A DNA stretch of 64,000 nt from Kaistella sp. (GCA_019459085.1 JAIBEW010000019.1:1-64000), one strand, 5' to 3'. Shown: positions 34,476 to 45,100, counted from the first letter of the stretch. Program-made: numbers and translations. The notes: generated from the sequence alone by a model not told the origin.

Positions 34476-35183
34476 TTAATAATATTTGGTCATTTCGATG
34501 TAAGCATCGGACATGCCGTTGTCATAATCCTGAAATTTTTCATCAATTGTCGCAAAATATTTCTTTGCTTCTGCCTTATTTTTCAAAGCCAAAGCAACCA
34601 AACCTGCTTTTCTCGTGAAATAATACGAAGTATAAGGATCTTCGGACGCAGATGCGGCTTTCCCCAAAAGGGTCAGAGCGTCTTCATTTTTGTTGAGATT
34701 AGACTGGCAATCGGCCATTGCGCCGTATTTCAACGCCATCAACACTTCATTGTCTGATGAAAATTTATCAAGCAAATCAAACGCTTCCTGATATTTGCCT
34801 TCTTTAAACTTCAGAAGACCTGCATTGTATGCAGATAGTTTCCCTACTTTCGTGTTTGAAAATTCGTTGTAGGTTCCTAAAAACCCTGGGTTTGCAGCAG
34901 ATTTTCCACCGAGTGCTTCTGCATCTTTTCCTTCTGCAAGTTTGCTCTGTGCAGAAAGATAGCCCATCATTGCTTCTGTATTTTTAGGGCCAACGATGAA
35001 ATTCTGATAAAGAAAATATCCTAAAACGCCTACTACAAGGCCAACAAAAATACCGATGAGGGTTTTCGCGTGCTTTTCAATAAATCTTTCCGTATCCAGT
35101 GCACTTCTGTCCAGATCTCTGAAAACCTCTACAGTTTCCTTCCCTTCCATCTCGTGCTTGTTGGTATGCTCCTGTTTTGCCAT
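34476..35183 (-). CDS. Membrane-anchored TPR protein (YfgM-like)
   Basis: A 235-aa protein with a cytoplasmic N-terminal segment (about 1-40), one transmembrane helix (about 42-64, LIGIFVGLVVGVLGYFLYQNF), and a periplasmic helical repeat region (about 85-235) with TPR-like pairs (KFKEGKYQEAFDLLDKF, ALKYGAMADCQSNLNKNEDALTLLGKA). This layout resembles YfgM, an ancillary SecYEG-associated protein, and the family is common next to ribH in flavobacteria. It has a full promoter and is the first gene of the pair with ribH. Confidence 0.85.
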   Translation of the reverse strand: MAKQEHTNKHEMEGKETVEVFRDLDRSALDTERFIEKHAKTLIGIFVGLVVGVLGYFLYQNFIVGPKNTEAMMGYLSAQSKLAEGKDAEALGGKSAANPGFLGTYNEFSNTKVGKLSAYNAGLLKFKEGKYQEAFDLLDKFSSDNEVLMALKYGAMADCQSNLNKNEDALTLLGKAASASEDPYTSYYFTRKAGLVALALKNKAEAKKYFATIDEKFQDYDNGMSDAYIEMTKYY

Positions 35184-35204
35184 AATATATTAAAAATTGA
35201 AGTG

Positions 35205-35235
35205 CAAATTTAACTGTTTTTGAGCGATTTACAAA
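35205..35235 (-). promoter_or_regulatory. Promoter of the TPR-ribH operon
   Basis: On the minus strand, TTTG (35232-35235), 19 bases, then TAAATTTG (35205-35212), 21 bases before the ATG at 35183. An exact consensus match. Confidence 0.68.
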
Positions 35236-35287
35236 ATAGTATTTTTACTTTAATGATGATTTTAAAGTAGAATCTTCAGTTCGGGAC

Positions 35288-35824
35288 TCAATATTCAAGA
35301 ATCTGATGGATTTCTGCCTGAATCTTTGCCAGTTTTTTTTCTCCGTCAAGATCTTTCAGCGCGATTAAAAAACTGAACTGCGTTACTTTGGCGCCCTGCT
35401 TTTCAACAAGTTTTGCGGCGGCTTCTGTTGTTCCGCCCGTGGCGAGGAGATCGTCGTGCACCAAAACTCGCTGTCCGGGTTTCAACTGACCTTCGCGCAT
35501 CTCAATTTCTGCTGTTCCGTATTCCAGATCATACTTTTCGCTGATGAAGGGCGGCGGAAGCTTTCCTTTTTTTCTGATGAGTATAAACGGAACTTCAAGC
35601 GCCACAGCAACCGCGATTCCGAAAAGGTAGCCCCGGCTTTCAATTCCGCAGACGGCATCCACTTTTCCGCGGCTGAAATCAGCCAGATCACCAATCACTT
35701 CCTCATACAGTTTCGGATCAAGAAAAATGGGCGTAATGTCTTTAAACTCAATTCCGGGAATCGGGAAATCGGAAATATTCTCGATCGTACTCTCTAATCT
35801 TTTGATGAGGCTTGCAGAACTCAT
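35288..35824 (-). CDS. apt: Adenine phosphoribosyltransferase
   Basis: Salvages adenine with PRPP to AMP. The 178-aa protein starts with the Apt-typical IENISDFPIPGIEFKDITPIFLD and carries the PRPP-binding loop VLVHDDLLATGGTTEAA at residues 120-136, plus AVCGIESRGYLFG. It begins 2 bases after the lipoprotein gene upstream ends, so the two are co-transcribed, although they have no obvious functional link. Confidence 0.95.
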   Translation of the reverse strand: MSSASLIKRLESTIENISDFPIPGIEFKDITPIFLDPKLYEEVIGDLADFSRGKVDAVCGIESRGYLFGIAVAVALEVPFILIRKKGKLPPPFISEKYDLEYGTAEIEMREGQLKPGQRVLVHDDLLATGGTTEAAAKLVEKQGAKVTQFSFLIALKDLDGEKKLAKIQAEIHQILEY

Positions 35825-35825
35825 T

Positions 35826-36980
35826 TTAATTGATTTTATAACTTGAAATTTTCCATTCTCCGTTTACGTTCTTCAGACCGAAAGTCACCTGTAAGGCGGT
35901 TGTTTTTCCGTTTTTATCGGTTACGTCATACGTTGCGTTCACATTTGAGGTAGTTCCTGCTGCAGAACCACCGGAAATATTTTTAACGGTTACGTTTTTC
36001 ACCGCACCAAAACCGGAGGTAGGATTTGCAAAATTCTCGTACGAGCCCCAGTTAGGATTCTCGGAGGTTTCATAAGCACCGCGAAGGTTCTGGGTGCTTA
36101 AATTATTCAGAAATTTCGTCACCGTCGTTTTAGGATCTCCAACTGCGGGAATTGCTGATGCCGGATCGGTAACCGGAACGCCGTTTTCACCGATTGTTGC
36201 GGGATCTATCATTTCTTCAGGATTTTTTGGGGTTCCTGCAGGCATCAACAGCGCTTTCGGATTTACCAACACTCCGATTTTCGACATTTTAAAAGTCTTG
36301 GCTGATGTTTTTACCGTTACGGTGATATCGATTTTATTGTTGCTGATTTTTTCGGCAGGTAAAGCGGCAAACCTCAGATTAAATCCTTTGAAATTATTGT
36401 CCTGCATCAGGTTTTTAGAAGTCAGAATACGGTTTCCGTTACTGAAGACTTCCATAACCGTTTCAAGACCCGCACCGGAGAATTTTACAGTCTGCCCGGA
36501 AGCATCCATTAACCGCGGAATTACCTGAAGGGATTTTGGCCCTAAAATACTGTCCATAGCGACAGGATTTGTGACGATGCTTAAACTGTTAGCTGATATA
36601 TCGTTCGGATCAGATTCCTTGGCGGCATCGTTTCCGAAGATATTCATTTCTCCAAGAGAAGGCGGACCGGTACTTGACCAATCAATTCCGTTCTGCTGAG
36701 CAGTTTTATCGGCCAGAGCAAAAATATCGGGAACTTTTTTTCCGTTGATGAGGTTTCCCAGGGCTTTCAGTTCATTTATATCACCTTCCGCTTCCACACC
36801 GAATGTTTTCAGGATATAAAGCGCTTCATTGAACTTTACCTGTTGAAGTGTAGAAAGGCTCGAAGCCATGTCGTTTATACTCGACTGCAGCGATTGTGTG
36901 GTGGTAGCATCTACTGAATCTTTTTTACAGCCGATAAGGAAAAAGAGTATGGAAATCAGGAAAAGGGTAAAGCGTTTCAT
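35826..36980 (-). CDS. Lipoprotein with C-terminal NTF2-like/DUF4878-type domain
   Basis: A 384-aa lipoprotein: MKRFTLFLISILFFLIGC gives the lipobox FLIG-Cys18. The N-terminal part is helical (about 25-100). The middle is unassigned, with beta character. The C-terminal 100 residues (VTKFLNNLSTQNLRGAYETSE... NVNATYDVTDKNGKTTALQVTFGLKNVNGEWKISSYKIN) look like the small NTF2-like domains classed as DUF4878, ending in the usual GEWKI strand. The function is unknown. The gene lies directly upstream of apt and has a promoter that overlaps the previous operon's terminator region. Confidence 0.8.
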   Translation of the reverse strand: MKRFTLFLISILFFLIGCKKDSVDATTTQSLQSSINDMASSLSTLQQVKFNEALYILKTFGVEAEGDINELKALGNLINGKKVPDIFALADKTAQQNGIDWSSTGPPSLGEMNIFGNDAAKESDPNDISANSLSIVTNPVAMDSILGPKSLQVIPRLMDASGQTVKFSGAGLETVMEVFSNGNRILTSKNLMQDNNFKGFNLRFAALPAEKISNNKIDITVTVKTSAKTFKMSKIGVLVNPKALLMPAGTPKNPEEMIDPATIGENGVPVTDPASAIPAVGDPKTTVTKFLNNLSTQNLRGAYETSENPNWGSYENFANPTSGFGAVKNVTVKNISGGSAAGTTSNVNATYDVTDKNGKTTALQVTFGLKNVNGEWKISSYKIN

Positions 36981-36996
36981 CTTGATTGGTTTTATA

Positions 36997-37004
36997 CAAA
37001 TTTA
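36997..37004 (-). promoter_or_regulatory. Promoter -7 element of the lipoprotein-apt operon
   Basis: TAAATTTG on the minus strand, 16 bases before the ATG at 36980. A TTTG at 37018-37021 is only 13 bases away and falls in the terminator loop, so the -33 element is uncertain. Confidence 0.5.
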
Positions 37005-37011
37005 GAAAAAA

Positions 37012-37029
37012 TCCCGACAAAAGCCGGGA
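37012..37029 (-). terminator. Terminator of the secreted-protein gene at 37045
   Basis: A 7-bp stem with one G-T pair (37012-37018 with 37023-37029) and a 4-base loop. Read leftward a T-run follows. It lies 16 bases after the stop. Confidence 0.65.
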
Positions 37030-37044
37030 CAGATGTTATACCAT

Positions 37045-38067
37045 TTATTTTGAACCGGTATTCTTCACTTCTTTCAGATCATTTTTGAAAAAATTGGCAA
37101 AGACGGTCTGCATATTCGGGAAACCGGCGTCGCTCCAATAGGAAGTTTTATAAGAACTTTTGCTTTGATCAAACTTTACCGCAGGTACATCATCATCGTC
37201 GGTATAACTGAGGTCTGTCGGGTAAAAGTTCCGATAATCGGTCACCTTATTATAGGCAGCTTCGGATTTGTGCTTCAGCTTGAAACCGCTTATTATTTTG
37301 TATTCCAGCAGGTCTCTTAACTCTTTTTTACTGTCTTTCTCGAATGAAACATCCATACCGGCTTTCACATCATATACCCTGTAACCGAAAAGAGAAAGTT
37401 CTTTGTCCTGAAGCGCTTCAGCACTCACTTCAACCGCATCTTTGCTGGAAGTTGAAACTTCTCTTAATTTAAGCCGTTTGTTTCTTTTGAAGTCATCAAT
37501 CTGGGATAGACTTTTCAGGTCAGGAGCCCGCAGACCGTTCTTATAATTCCATCCAGACACTGCTTTTTGTTTATTATCGGAATTAATCAGTTCGAAAATC
37601 CGGTACTGCTCAATCTTGATCTGCTTGAGCTTTTTTGTTTTGTTATTAAAGACATACGTCACAATTCCGTCTGCATAACTGTTGAGCCTGTTGTTCAGAA
37701 AAATGTAGGTATTGAAATTTCCCTTCAGTAAAATGTATTTCGCATCTTTTTTGTTGTTATTTACAACAACGGGTTCAATATCGGTAACATTATCTCTCAG
37801 CTTAATCACAGCCGTATTTAGGTCTGCGAGGTTTAGGGTTCCCAGCGATTCGTTTTCGTAGATCAGGGCATATTCATTCTGAAACGGTTTTAAAGAATCC
37901 TTTTCAAAGCTTCCATCGATACTGGAAGTGGTGACCAGTTCACCTGAATTGCTGAAGATCATTACTTTCGGAAGCGGTTTTCCGGTTTCCTCCGAAACGA
38001 AGGTTATTTTCTGAGCCTGAAACGCAAATGCCGCAAAAACGGCAAAAAATAAAATTAGTTTTTTCAT
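37045..38067 (-). CDS. Secreted protein with carboxypeptidase-regulatory-like N-terminus
   Basis: A 340-aa protein with signal peptide MKKLILFFAVFAAFAFQAQ. Residues 20-90 (KITFVSEETGKPLPKVMIFSNSGELVTTSSIDGSFE) resemble the CarboxypepD_reg-like beta-sandwich found at the start of many Bacteroidota envelope proteins. The remainder (about 95-340) is polar and unassigned. I see no TonB barrel or T9SS signal. It lies between terminators at 37012 and 38088, so it is probably transcribed alone. It occupies the place downstream of actF where cytochrome oxidase genes are often found in relatives. Confidence 0.78.
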   Translation of the reverse strand: MKKLILFFAVFAAFAFQAQKITFVSEETGKPLPKVMIFSNSGELVTTSSIDGSFEKDSLKPFQNEYALIYENESLGTLNLADLNTAVIKLRDNVTDIEPVVVNNNKKDAKYILLKGNFNTYIFLNNRLNSYADGIVTYVFNNKTKKLKQIKIEQYRIFELINSDNKQKAVSGWNYKNGLRAPDLKSLSQIDDFKRNKRLKLREVSTSSKDAVEVSAEALQDKELSLFGYRVYDVKAGMDVSFEKDSKKELRDLLEYKIISGFKLKHKSEAAYNKVTDYRNFYPTDLSYTDDDDVPAVKFDQSKSSYKTSYWSDAGFPNMQTVFANFFKNDLKEVKNTGSK

Positions 38068-38087
38068 AGTTGTGGTTTTTAAATAAA

Positions 38088-38120
38088 AAAATTCCGACTA
38101 AAAATGTTAGTCGGAATTTT
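38088..38120. terminator. Strong terminator after actF
   Basis: A perfect 14-bp stem (38088-38101 with 38107-38120) and a 5-base loop with A and T runs at the two ends. It closes the act operon 18 bases after the actF stop. Confidence 0.85.
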
Positions 38121-38137
38121 AATTATTTTGTTACGTC

Positions 38138-39472
38138 CTAGAAAGGATACTCGTAAATCTCTGATTCTTTGAGGAAAGGATTCCCTGTTGGAATGAGTTT
38201 CAGTTTTGATAAAGCGGTCATTACTGTTAAAGTGAAGAATCCCACAATAAACAGAATTGCACCGATAACCAAGATCAACACTTCAGGTGTTTTCCAGTAA
38301 GGACCAACCGTTCCCGGCATTACCATATTGAAGTAGTCTAAAATATGACCCAAAATTACCACTACTGCCATAACTGTTACAACCGTGTAATTTCTCTTGA
38401 TTCCTGAACTTACCAGAACCAATAACGGTAAAAGGAAGTTGATGATAAGCATCGGAAGGAATGTTGGTGAGTAATATTCGAATCGTCCGAAGAAGTAATT
38501 CACCTCTTCCGGAACGTTGGCATACCAGTACAGCATGAACTGTGCAAACCAGGTATATGTCCAGAGCATACTTGTAGCGAAAAGGAAAACTCCCAGATCG
38601 TGCAGGTGATTATCATTAAACTGAGGAAGGAAGCCTTTTTTCTTTAAATAAACACTTACCAGAATGATCATTGCTACGGCACTTGCCAAACAACTTACCA
38701 TAGAATACCAGATATACATGGTGGAATACCAGTGAGGATCTATCGACATTAACCAATCCCAAGCCCAGGCTGCGGAACAGAAACCGAAAAATACGATATA
38801 CCCAACGGCCCATCTGTACAGCATCTGATAGTCGGTTCTGGATTTGGTTTCATCCACTTTTTTAGACATTCTTTTAAGTTTCCAAACAAAGAACGAAGCT
38901 CCTACTACATAAAAGACCGTTCTGAAGGCATAAAAAGGGATATTCAGAAATCTTTTCTTTTCATAAAGAATAGAATCGAAATGCGCAGAATTAGGGTCTG
39001 TGAGTTCAGGATCCATCCAATGGAAAAGGTGACCATTGTGTGTGATGTTGATCACCATCATAATGATCAATATAGCGCCACCCCAAGGAATATAAGAAGC
39101 AATCGCCTCCATTACTCTTGTGATAATAATGGACCAACCAGCGTGAGCAACATGCTGAATACAGTAAAAGAACAATACCGCACAGCTTAATCCGAAGAAA
39201 AAGACCGAAACGAAATGGAGAGCCGCCAAAGGCTGATTGTGAATCTGCATAGTGGCATGTTTCAGATGAGCAGCATGATCCTGCGGACCTACCATTTCAT
39301 GGGAATTCATAGGCACAGCCTCATGACCACCTGAATGAAGGGACTCCATCATATGTTCTACTCTGGTCTCGTCGATAGCGTGGTTCATAAAATAACCAAT
39401 ACCAAAAATAACCAATCCGGCGATGAGGAGTATAATAGAAATTAATCTTAATTTGGGTGAAAAACTATACAT
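38138..39472 (-). CDS. actF: Alternative Complex III subunit ActF
   Basis: A 444-aa polytopic protein, one of the two quinone-related integral subunits (ActC and ActF) of Alternative Complex III, which oxidises menaquinol and reduces a periplasmic cytochrome c or passes electrons directly to an oxidase. About ten hydrophobic helices are visible, from ISIILLIAGLVIFGIGYFM near residue 12 to a C-terminal pair. A His-rich periplasmic loop (SLHSGGHEAVPMNSHEMVGPQDHAAHLKHATMQIH, about 44-78) follows the first helix. It is last in actABCDEF. Confidence 0.9.
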   Translation of the reverse strand: MYSFSPKLRLISIILLIAGLVIFGIGYFMNHAIDETRVEHMMESLHSGGHEAVPMNSHEMVGPQDHAAHLKHATMQIHNQPLAALHFVSVFFFGLSCAVLFFYCIQHVAHAGWSIIITRVMEAIASYIPWGGAILIIMMVINITHNGHLFHWMDPELTDPNSAHFDSILYEKKRFLNIPFYAFRTVFYVVGASFFVWKLKRMSKKVDETKSRTDYQMLYRWAVGYIVFFGFCSAAWAWDWLMSIDPHWYSTMYIWYSMVSCLASAVAMIILVSVYLKKKGFLPQFNDNHLHDLGVFLFATSMLWTYTWFAQFMLYWYANVPEEVNYFFGRFEYYSPTFLPMLIINFLLPLLVLVSSGIKRNYTVVTVMAVVVILGHILDYFNMVMPGTVGPYWKTPEVLILVIGAILFIVGFFTLTVMTALSKLKLIPTGNPFLKESEIYEYPF

Positions 39473-39483
39473 TTTTTTTCTTT

Positions 39484-40170
39484 TTATTTTTTAGTTGCGG
39501 TGGAATCGGTTGCTACAGCCGTACCAGCTGTTGCGGCAGCCGGAGAAGCCGCGCCGCCTTTGAAGGCATTCATTACATACATTGCAACCCGCCACCGGTC
39601 GCCTGCCGATAACTGGCCTGCGTAGGATCCCATTGCATTTCTACCGTTCATGATGACATAATGTACCGAACCTACTGTAATCTGGCGGTCGGCATATTTA
39701 GGAACTCCTGAATAGGCTCCGCTTACAACAATTGGTCCCTGACCGTCTCCTCCTGTTCCGTGACAGGCCGAACAAGTACGGTCATATAGAATTTTACCTC
39801 TCGCGAGATCTTTTGCCTGATTGGCTGGATTTAAAGGAGAAACTGCTAATCCTTTTGATGCATCGTATCCTGCATTGTATTCATCAACATTTTTAGGAAG
39901 CAATCCTTCTTCAAAAACTCCGTCTTTATTCTGGGAAACTGTTCCGCTAACAGGACCTAAGCCTGTGGCACCGCCGTTTTTCACAAAAGCCGGAATTTCA
40001 TTTTCATGATCAGAATAGGCATCTTCCGCTTTCATCAAAGGATCATAAGCTACCGGGTAATACATATCGGGGAAATATACCAGCGGCGGACTGTCTTTAG
40101 GACTGCAAGAGTTAAGTAAAACTGTGGTTAAACCTAAAATCGCCGTAATTTTTAATAAATTCTTTTTCAT
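39484..40170 (-). CDS. actE: Alternative Complex III cytochrome c subunit ActE
   Basis: A monoheme c-type cytochrome lipoprotein of about 228 aa. The lipoprotein signal is MKKNLLKITAILGLTTVLLNSC, with lipobox LNS-Cys. The single heme site is CSACH in LYDRTCSACHGTGGDG (about residue 134), and the likely axial Met is in MNGRNAMGSYAG. It accepts electrons in the periplasmic part of the complex. The tail is Ala/Thr-rich. An ATG at 40179 would overlap actD by 8 bases and add three residues. The ATG at 40170 gives the cleaner signal. Confidence 0.92.
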   Translation of the reverse strand: MKKNLLKITAILGLTTVLLNSCSPKDSPPLVYFPDMYYPVAYDPLMKAEDAYSDHENEIPAFVKNGGATGLGPVSGTVSQNKDGVFEEGLLPKNVDEYNAGYDASKGLAVSPLNPANQAKDLARGKILYDRTCSACHGTGGDGQGPIVVSGAYSGVPKYADRQITVGSVHYVIMNGRNAMGSYAGQLSAGDRWRVAMYVMNAFKGGAASPAAATAGTAVATDSTATKK

Positions 40171-40171
40171 T

Positions 40172-40702
40172 TTAAGCATCTTTTACCGTTATTTCTTCGA
40201 CCCCTGTATCAATTAACGTTTGCTTAATAGCATTGAATTCATCATCGTTAAGAGGTGCAAACTCCATCATAAACTTATCATCCGTCGTTCTTGGATCAGG
40301 ATTCTGCGGAGCGGCTCCCGGATACATTTTGTTTCTGATGAGGAAGGTAAGCGACATCATGTGTGCAGCACAGAAAACCATCAGTTCAAACATCGGTACC
40401 ACAAACGCAGGCATATTATGCGCCCAGTCGAATGCAGGTTTTCCACCAATATTCTGTGGCCAGTCATGATTCATCGTATACCAGGTCACCACTGATCCTA
40501 TCGTAACTCCATAGATTGCATAGATAAATGCAGCATCGGAAATTCTGGTTTTCTTAAAACCCAGTGCTTTATCGAGCCCGTGAACAGGAAAAGGTGTATA
40601 AACCTCATTAATTTTAATTCCTTTATCGTTGAATGCTTTAACGCCCTGCATTAAATCATCATCGTCGGCATAAAGACCGTAAACTATTTTAGTGGTGCTC
40701 AT
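40172..40702 (-). CDS. actD: Alternative Complex III subunit ActD (DUF3341)
   Basis: A 176-aa membrane subunit with two helices (about 60-80 and 100-122) and the DUF3341 pattern (VYTPFPVHGLDKALG, then NIGGKPAFDWAHNMPAFVVPMFELM). ActD is the small membrane subunit that sits beside ActC and ActF. I choose the ATG at 40702 (MSTTKIVYG), which overlaps the actC stop by 14 bases. The longer frame from 40729 runs deeper into actC and adds an unlikely basic lead. Confidence 0.93.
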   Translation of the reverse strand: MSTTKIVYGLYADDDDLMQGVKAFNDKGIKINEVYTPFPVHGLDKALGFKKTRISDAAFIYAIYGVTIGSVVTWYTMNHDWPQNIGGKPAFDWAHNMPAFVVPMFELMVFCAAHMMSLTFLIRNKMYPGAAPQNPDPRTTDDKFMMEFAPLNDDEFNAIKQTLIDTGVEEITVKDA

Positions 40703-42083
40703 CTCCTTCTTTTGCTTTATAGGTTTCACCTGAAATTTTCAGAATACTTTTTAATTCGGCCTGTGCAATCACAGGGAATGTTCTTGCGTACAGCAGGAAT
40801 AGCACGGAGAAAAATCCGATGGTTCCCAGAAATACTCCAACATCAATGATGGTTGGTTTAAACATGGTCCAAGATCCAGGCAGGTAATCTCTTGAAAGGT
40901 TGATTACGATAATATCGAATCTTTCGAACCACATCCCGATGTTGATGATTAAAGCAATAATAAATGTTGCGATAATATTGGTTCTGATTCTTTTGAACCA
41001 GAAAAGGGCAGGAACAATTAAGTTACAAGTAATCAATGCCCAGAAAGCCCACCAGTAAGGTCCGGTTGCTGCTCCCGGAGAGAGATAGGTAAAATCTTCA
41101 TATCTTGATCCGGAATACCATCCGATGAAATATTCAGTTGCATATGCTACGGTTACCATTCCACCTGTCACGATAATTACGATGTTCATAATTTCGATGT
41201 GGTACATGGTAATATAATCTTCGAGGTGACAAACTTTTCTCGCTACCAACAACAGGGTCTGTACCATTGCAAATCCGGAGAAAATTGCACCCGCCACAAA
41301 GTATGGTGGATAGATGGTGGAATGCCATCCTTTAATTACCGAAGTGGCAAAGTCAAAAGATACCGTGGTGTGAACCGAGAATACAAGTGGTGTTGCCAAA
41401 CCTGCAAGAACCAAAGAAAGTTCTTCGAACCGCTGCCAGTGTTTTGCTTTACCACCCCATCCGAAGGCAAGGAAAGTGTATATTTTTTTTGTCCAGGGCG
41501 TTTTAGCTCGGTCTCTGATCATTGCAAAGTCAGGAATCAGTCCCATGAACCAGAATACTGTTGAAACCGAGAAATAAGTTGAGATTGCAAAAACGTCCCA
41601 AAGCAATGGAGAGTTAAAGTTCCCCCAAAGAGAACCGAACTGGTTTGGCAAAGGGAACACCCAATAACCTACCCAAACTCTACCCATATGAATTACCGGG
41701 AAGATGGCTGCCTGAACAACGGCAAAAATCGTCATTGCTTCTGCAGAACGGTTTACCGACATTCTCCAGCGCTGTCTGAAGAGTAACAGTACGGCAGAGA
41801 TCAGCGTTCCCGCGTGACCGATACCAACCCACCAAACGAAATTGGTAATATCCCAACCCCAGTTAATGGTTCTGTTTAGTCCCCAAGCTCCAATACCGGT
41901 ACCGATAGTGTATGCAATACAGCCAAAACCGTAGAGAAAAAGCGCTAAGGCGATAAATAAAGAAATCCACCATAGTTTTCCGGCTCTTTCTTCGATAGGT
42001 CTTGCGATATCCTCCGTAATATCGTGATAAGTCTTGTGACCAATAATTAAAGGTTCCCTTATCGGTGCTTCGTAATGTGACAT
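40689..42083 (-). CDS. actC: Alternative Complex III subunit ActC (NrfD-like quinol site)
   Basis: A 464-aa polytopic protein of the NrfD/PsrC superfamily with roughly ten helices. It holds the quinol-oxidation site of the complex next to ActB. Typical blocks are NWGWDITNFVWWVGIGHAGTLISAVLLLFRQRWR (about 93-126) and, later, PPYFVAGAIFSGFAMVQTLLLV. It sits between actB (18 bases upstream) and actD (14-base overlap). Confidence 0.95.
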   Translation of the reverse strand: MSHYEAPIREPLIIGHKTYHDITEDIARPIEERAGKLWWISLFIALALFLYGFGCIAYTIGTGIGAWGLNRTINWGWDITNFVWWVGIGHAGTLISAVLLLFRQRWRMSVNRSAEAMTIFAVVQAAIFPVIHMGRVWVGYWVFPLPNQFGSLWGNFNSPLLWDVFAISTYFSVSTVFWFMGLIPDFAMIRDRAKTPWTKKIYTFLAFGWGGKAKHWQRFEELSLVLAGLATPLVFSVHTTVSFDFATSVIKGWHSTIYPPYFVAGAIFSGFAMVQTLLLVARKVCHLEDYITMYHIEIMNIVIIVTGGMVTVAYATEYFIGWYSGSRYEDFTYLSPGAATGPYWWAFWALITCNLIVPALFWFKRIRTNIIATFIIALIINIGMWFERFDIIVINLSRDYLPGSWTMFKPTIIDVGVFLGTIGFFSVLFLLYARTFPVIAQAELKSILKISGETYKAKEGDEHH

Positions 42084-42101
42084 TTTTTACCTTATTATTA
42101 T

Positions 42102-45100
42102 TTAAACTATGTTTTCTTTTCTGTTTCTGATCTTCGTGTGATAGAAGACGTTCGGTTTTGTACCGATTTCTTCGAGCAGCGTATATCTTCTATTGTCATT
42201 ATATAGAGCTCTTACTTTGGAGGCTTTGTCGTTCATATCACCGAATTTCATTGCTCCAGTAGGACATGCATTAACACATGCTGTAGAGAATTCCCCGTCT
42301 TTCACGATTCTTCCCTCTTTTTTGGCTTCAAGAATGGTGTTCTGTGTCATTTGGATACACATTGAACATTTTTCCATTACCCCTCGGGTTCTTACCACTA
42401 CATCAGGATTCAGTACCATTCTTCCCAGATCATTGTTCTGGTGGAAATCGAATTTATCATTCAGGTTATAGGTAAACCAGTTGAATCTTCTTACTTTGTA
42501 CGGACAGTTGTTTGCACAATATCTTGTACCGATACATCTGTTGTATGCCATCTGGTTTTGACCCTGCTTACCGTGCGAAGTTGCCGCTACCGGACAAACT
42601 GTTTCACAAGGAGCATGGTTACAGTGCTGACACATTACCGGCTGGAAGATCACATCCGGGTTATCTGCAGGATGGTTCAGGATACCTTCCGTGAAAGGTC
42701 CGCCATACATTTCGGCTGCATTTAATCCTCTGTCAACCACCTGACGGGTATCCAGTTTTTCAATTGCTGAATAGTAACGGTCAATTCTTAACCAGTACAT
42801 ATCACGCGACATTCTAATTTCTTCTTTACCAACAACAGGAACGTTATTTTCTGCCTGACAGGCAATAATACATGCTCCACAACCTGTACATGAATTTAAA
42901 TCAACGGAAAGGTTAAAGTGTGGCCCATCAGTATCATCAAATGCATCCCAAAGGTCAATTTTACCTGCCGGTAAAGCACCTCCGATCGTGTGATATTCCA
43001 AAGGCTTGTTCCATCCGAATTCTTCGTCGTTAAAATCTACATTCAGATAAGTATCCAACGGAACTTCTCTTGCGATCTCATAACGTCCCATCAGGGTATT
43101 CTGAAGCTGCATTCCTGCAAATTCGTGGTCATCGCCTGTTTTATCGAGTTTTATATTGGAAACAATAAGGTTTGATCCGTCGAACAGTGGATAAGCGTTT
43201 ACCCCGTTATCTGCAACTGCTCCAGAATCTTTTTTACCATAGCCCAGTGCAAGTCCTACGGAACCTTCAGCCTGTCCCGGCTGAATGAAAACAGGAACAC
43301 CTTTTAAAGTCACTCCGTTCGCAGTAAGATTTACCACAGAACCGTCGAGTTGCATCCTTGCATTCAGATCATTCTCCAGACCCAGTCTTTCGGCATCTTT
43401 TGGAGAAACAGTCAGATAATTGTCCCATGAAAGTCTTGAAATTGGATCCGGAAGTTCCTGCAACCAAGGATTGTTTGCCTGAGTACCGTCTCCCATGGAA
43501 GTTTTGGTGTAAAGCACCAATTCCATATCAGAAGCTTTGAAATTCCCCAGTTCAGCAACCGCCTGAGCTGCGTTTCCGCCGGCGTAGGAAAGTGATGCGG
43601 TATTTCCACCCGGAATGATTCCGTTATATAATGCTTTATTAAAAGTTGTTCCGCCGATTAATCCGGCAGCATTAGCTTTTAAATAATCGTAATAATTGTT
43701 GGCTGCATTGTTTTTACCGTTCATCCAAACCAAAAGGGATTCTTCAATCTGTCTTGATTTGTAAATTTTCTGAATGGTTGGCTGCATCAAAGTGTATACT
43801 CCCGTTTGCGGAGACATATCACCCCATGATTCAAGCCAGTTTGCAACAGGAATCACTGCTTTCGCAGCTTTGTACATTTCGTTTTTCTTATCGGCAACTG
43901 CAACCACATAAGGTACTTTTGCCAATGCTTTTCTGAAATCTTCTCCTTTATTGCTGGAATAAATAGGGTTTACGTTATTGGTGATCAGCACGCCAACCTG
44001 GCCTGCATTCATCCACGCTAAAAATTCCTGATATCTTGCTCCGTCGAACTCTTTCAGGAAGTTTGCCTTACCTATGAAAGCGGTTGACGCTAATTTCTGA
44101 TTGATTAAGTGTGCTAAAACCTGCGCACCTTTGGAACCGTCAGCAAAAACAACAGCGTTGCTGCCTTTTTCCTGAAGTTCTTTAACAATTCCTGCAGCGA
44201 TTTTATCGGAAGTACCTCCGTTCAGTCCGTTATACACTTCAACCAAAGTCTTATTAACTAAACTTGGCTTTAATTTAATTCTGGTATCGGCATTGGCTCC
44301 GGCTAAAGACATGTTCGACTCCACCTGAATGTGTCGCATCATCTGCGGGCCTGGTTTTCTTGCAATTGCGTAAGAACTTTCCAAAGATCCTCCGTTAAAA
44401 TCGGAAAGGAAATCTGCCTGGAAAGACACCACCAACTGTGTTTTCGAAAGGTCGTAAACCGGTAGCGCACGCTGTCCGAAGACTTCCTGCGCAGCATCTA
44501 AAGCTGCAGCATGTGGAAGCGCATCGTAAGTAACGAGTTCCGCTGTAGGATATTTTGTTTTAAAATCTGCAAATAATTTCTTGAAAGTCGGTGAAGCGAA
44601 AGAGTGTGATAAAACCACGATTCTTTTTCCGCCGGCCTGTGCTTCAGTAAGACCTTTCAGCACAAAATCATCCACTTTATCAAAGGTTTCATCCTTCCCG
44701 TCGAGTTTTGGCTGTTTTACTTTATCGTTATCGTAAAGTGAAAGCACTGCAGCCTGTGTTCTTGCGTTAGTTCTACCCAATTCGTTGGCAGCAGGATTCG
44801 GTTCTATTTTAATTGGTCTTCCTTCGCGGGTTTTAACCAAAACGCTTGCGAAATCGTAACCGTCGAAATAGGTTGAAGCATAGTAATTAGGGATTCCCGG
44901 AATAATGTCGTGAGGTTTCACTACATAAGGAATCGTTTTAATTACCGGTGCTTCACAGGCAGCCAAAGTAACGGCCGCCGTTGAAAATCCCAGAAGTTTA
45001 AGAAAATCTCTTCTGGAAGTGCCCGAATCTTTTTCGGAATCACTAGAGAATTCATCTACAGGAATTTCGTTCTGAAATTCTTTCTGAGCCAGCTTGGTGT

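Noticed and set aside
34473-35287. FMN riboswitch before ribH
   Set aside because: ribH starts 3 bases after the TPR gene, and the operon leader is too short and lacks the conserved FMN aptamer blocks.
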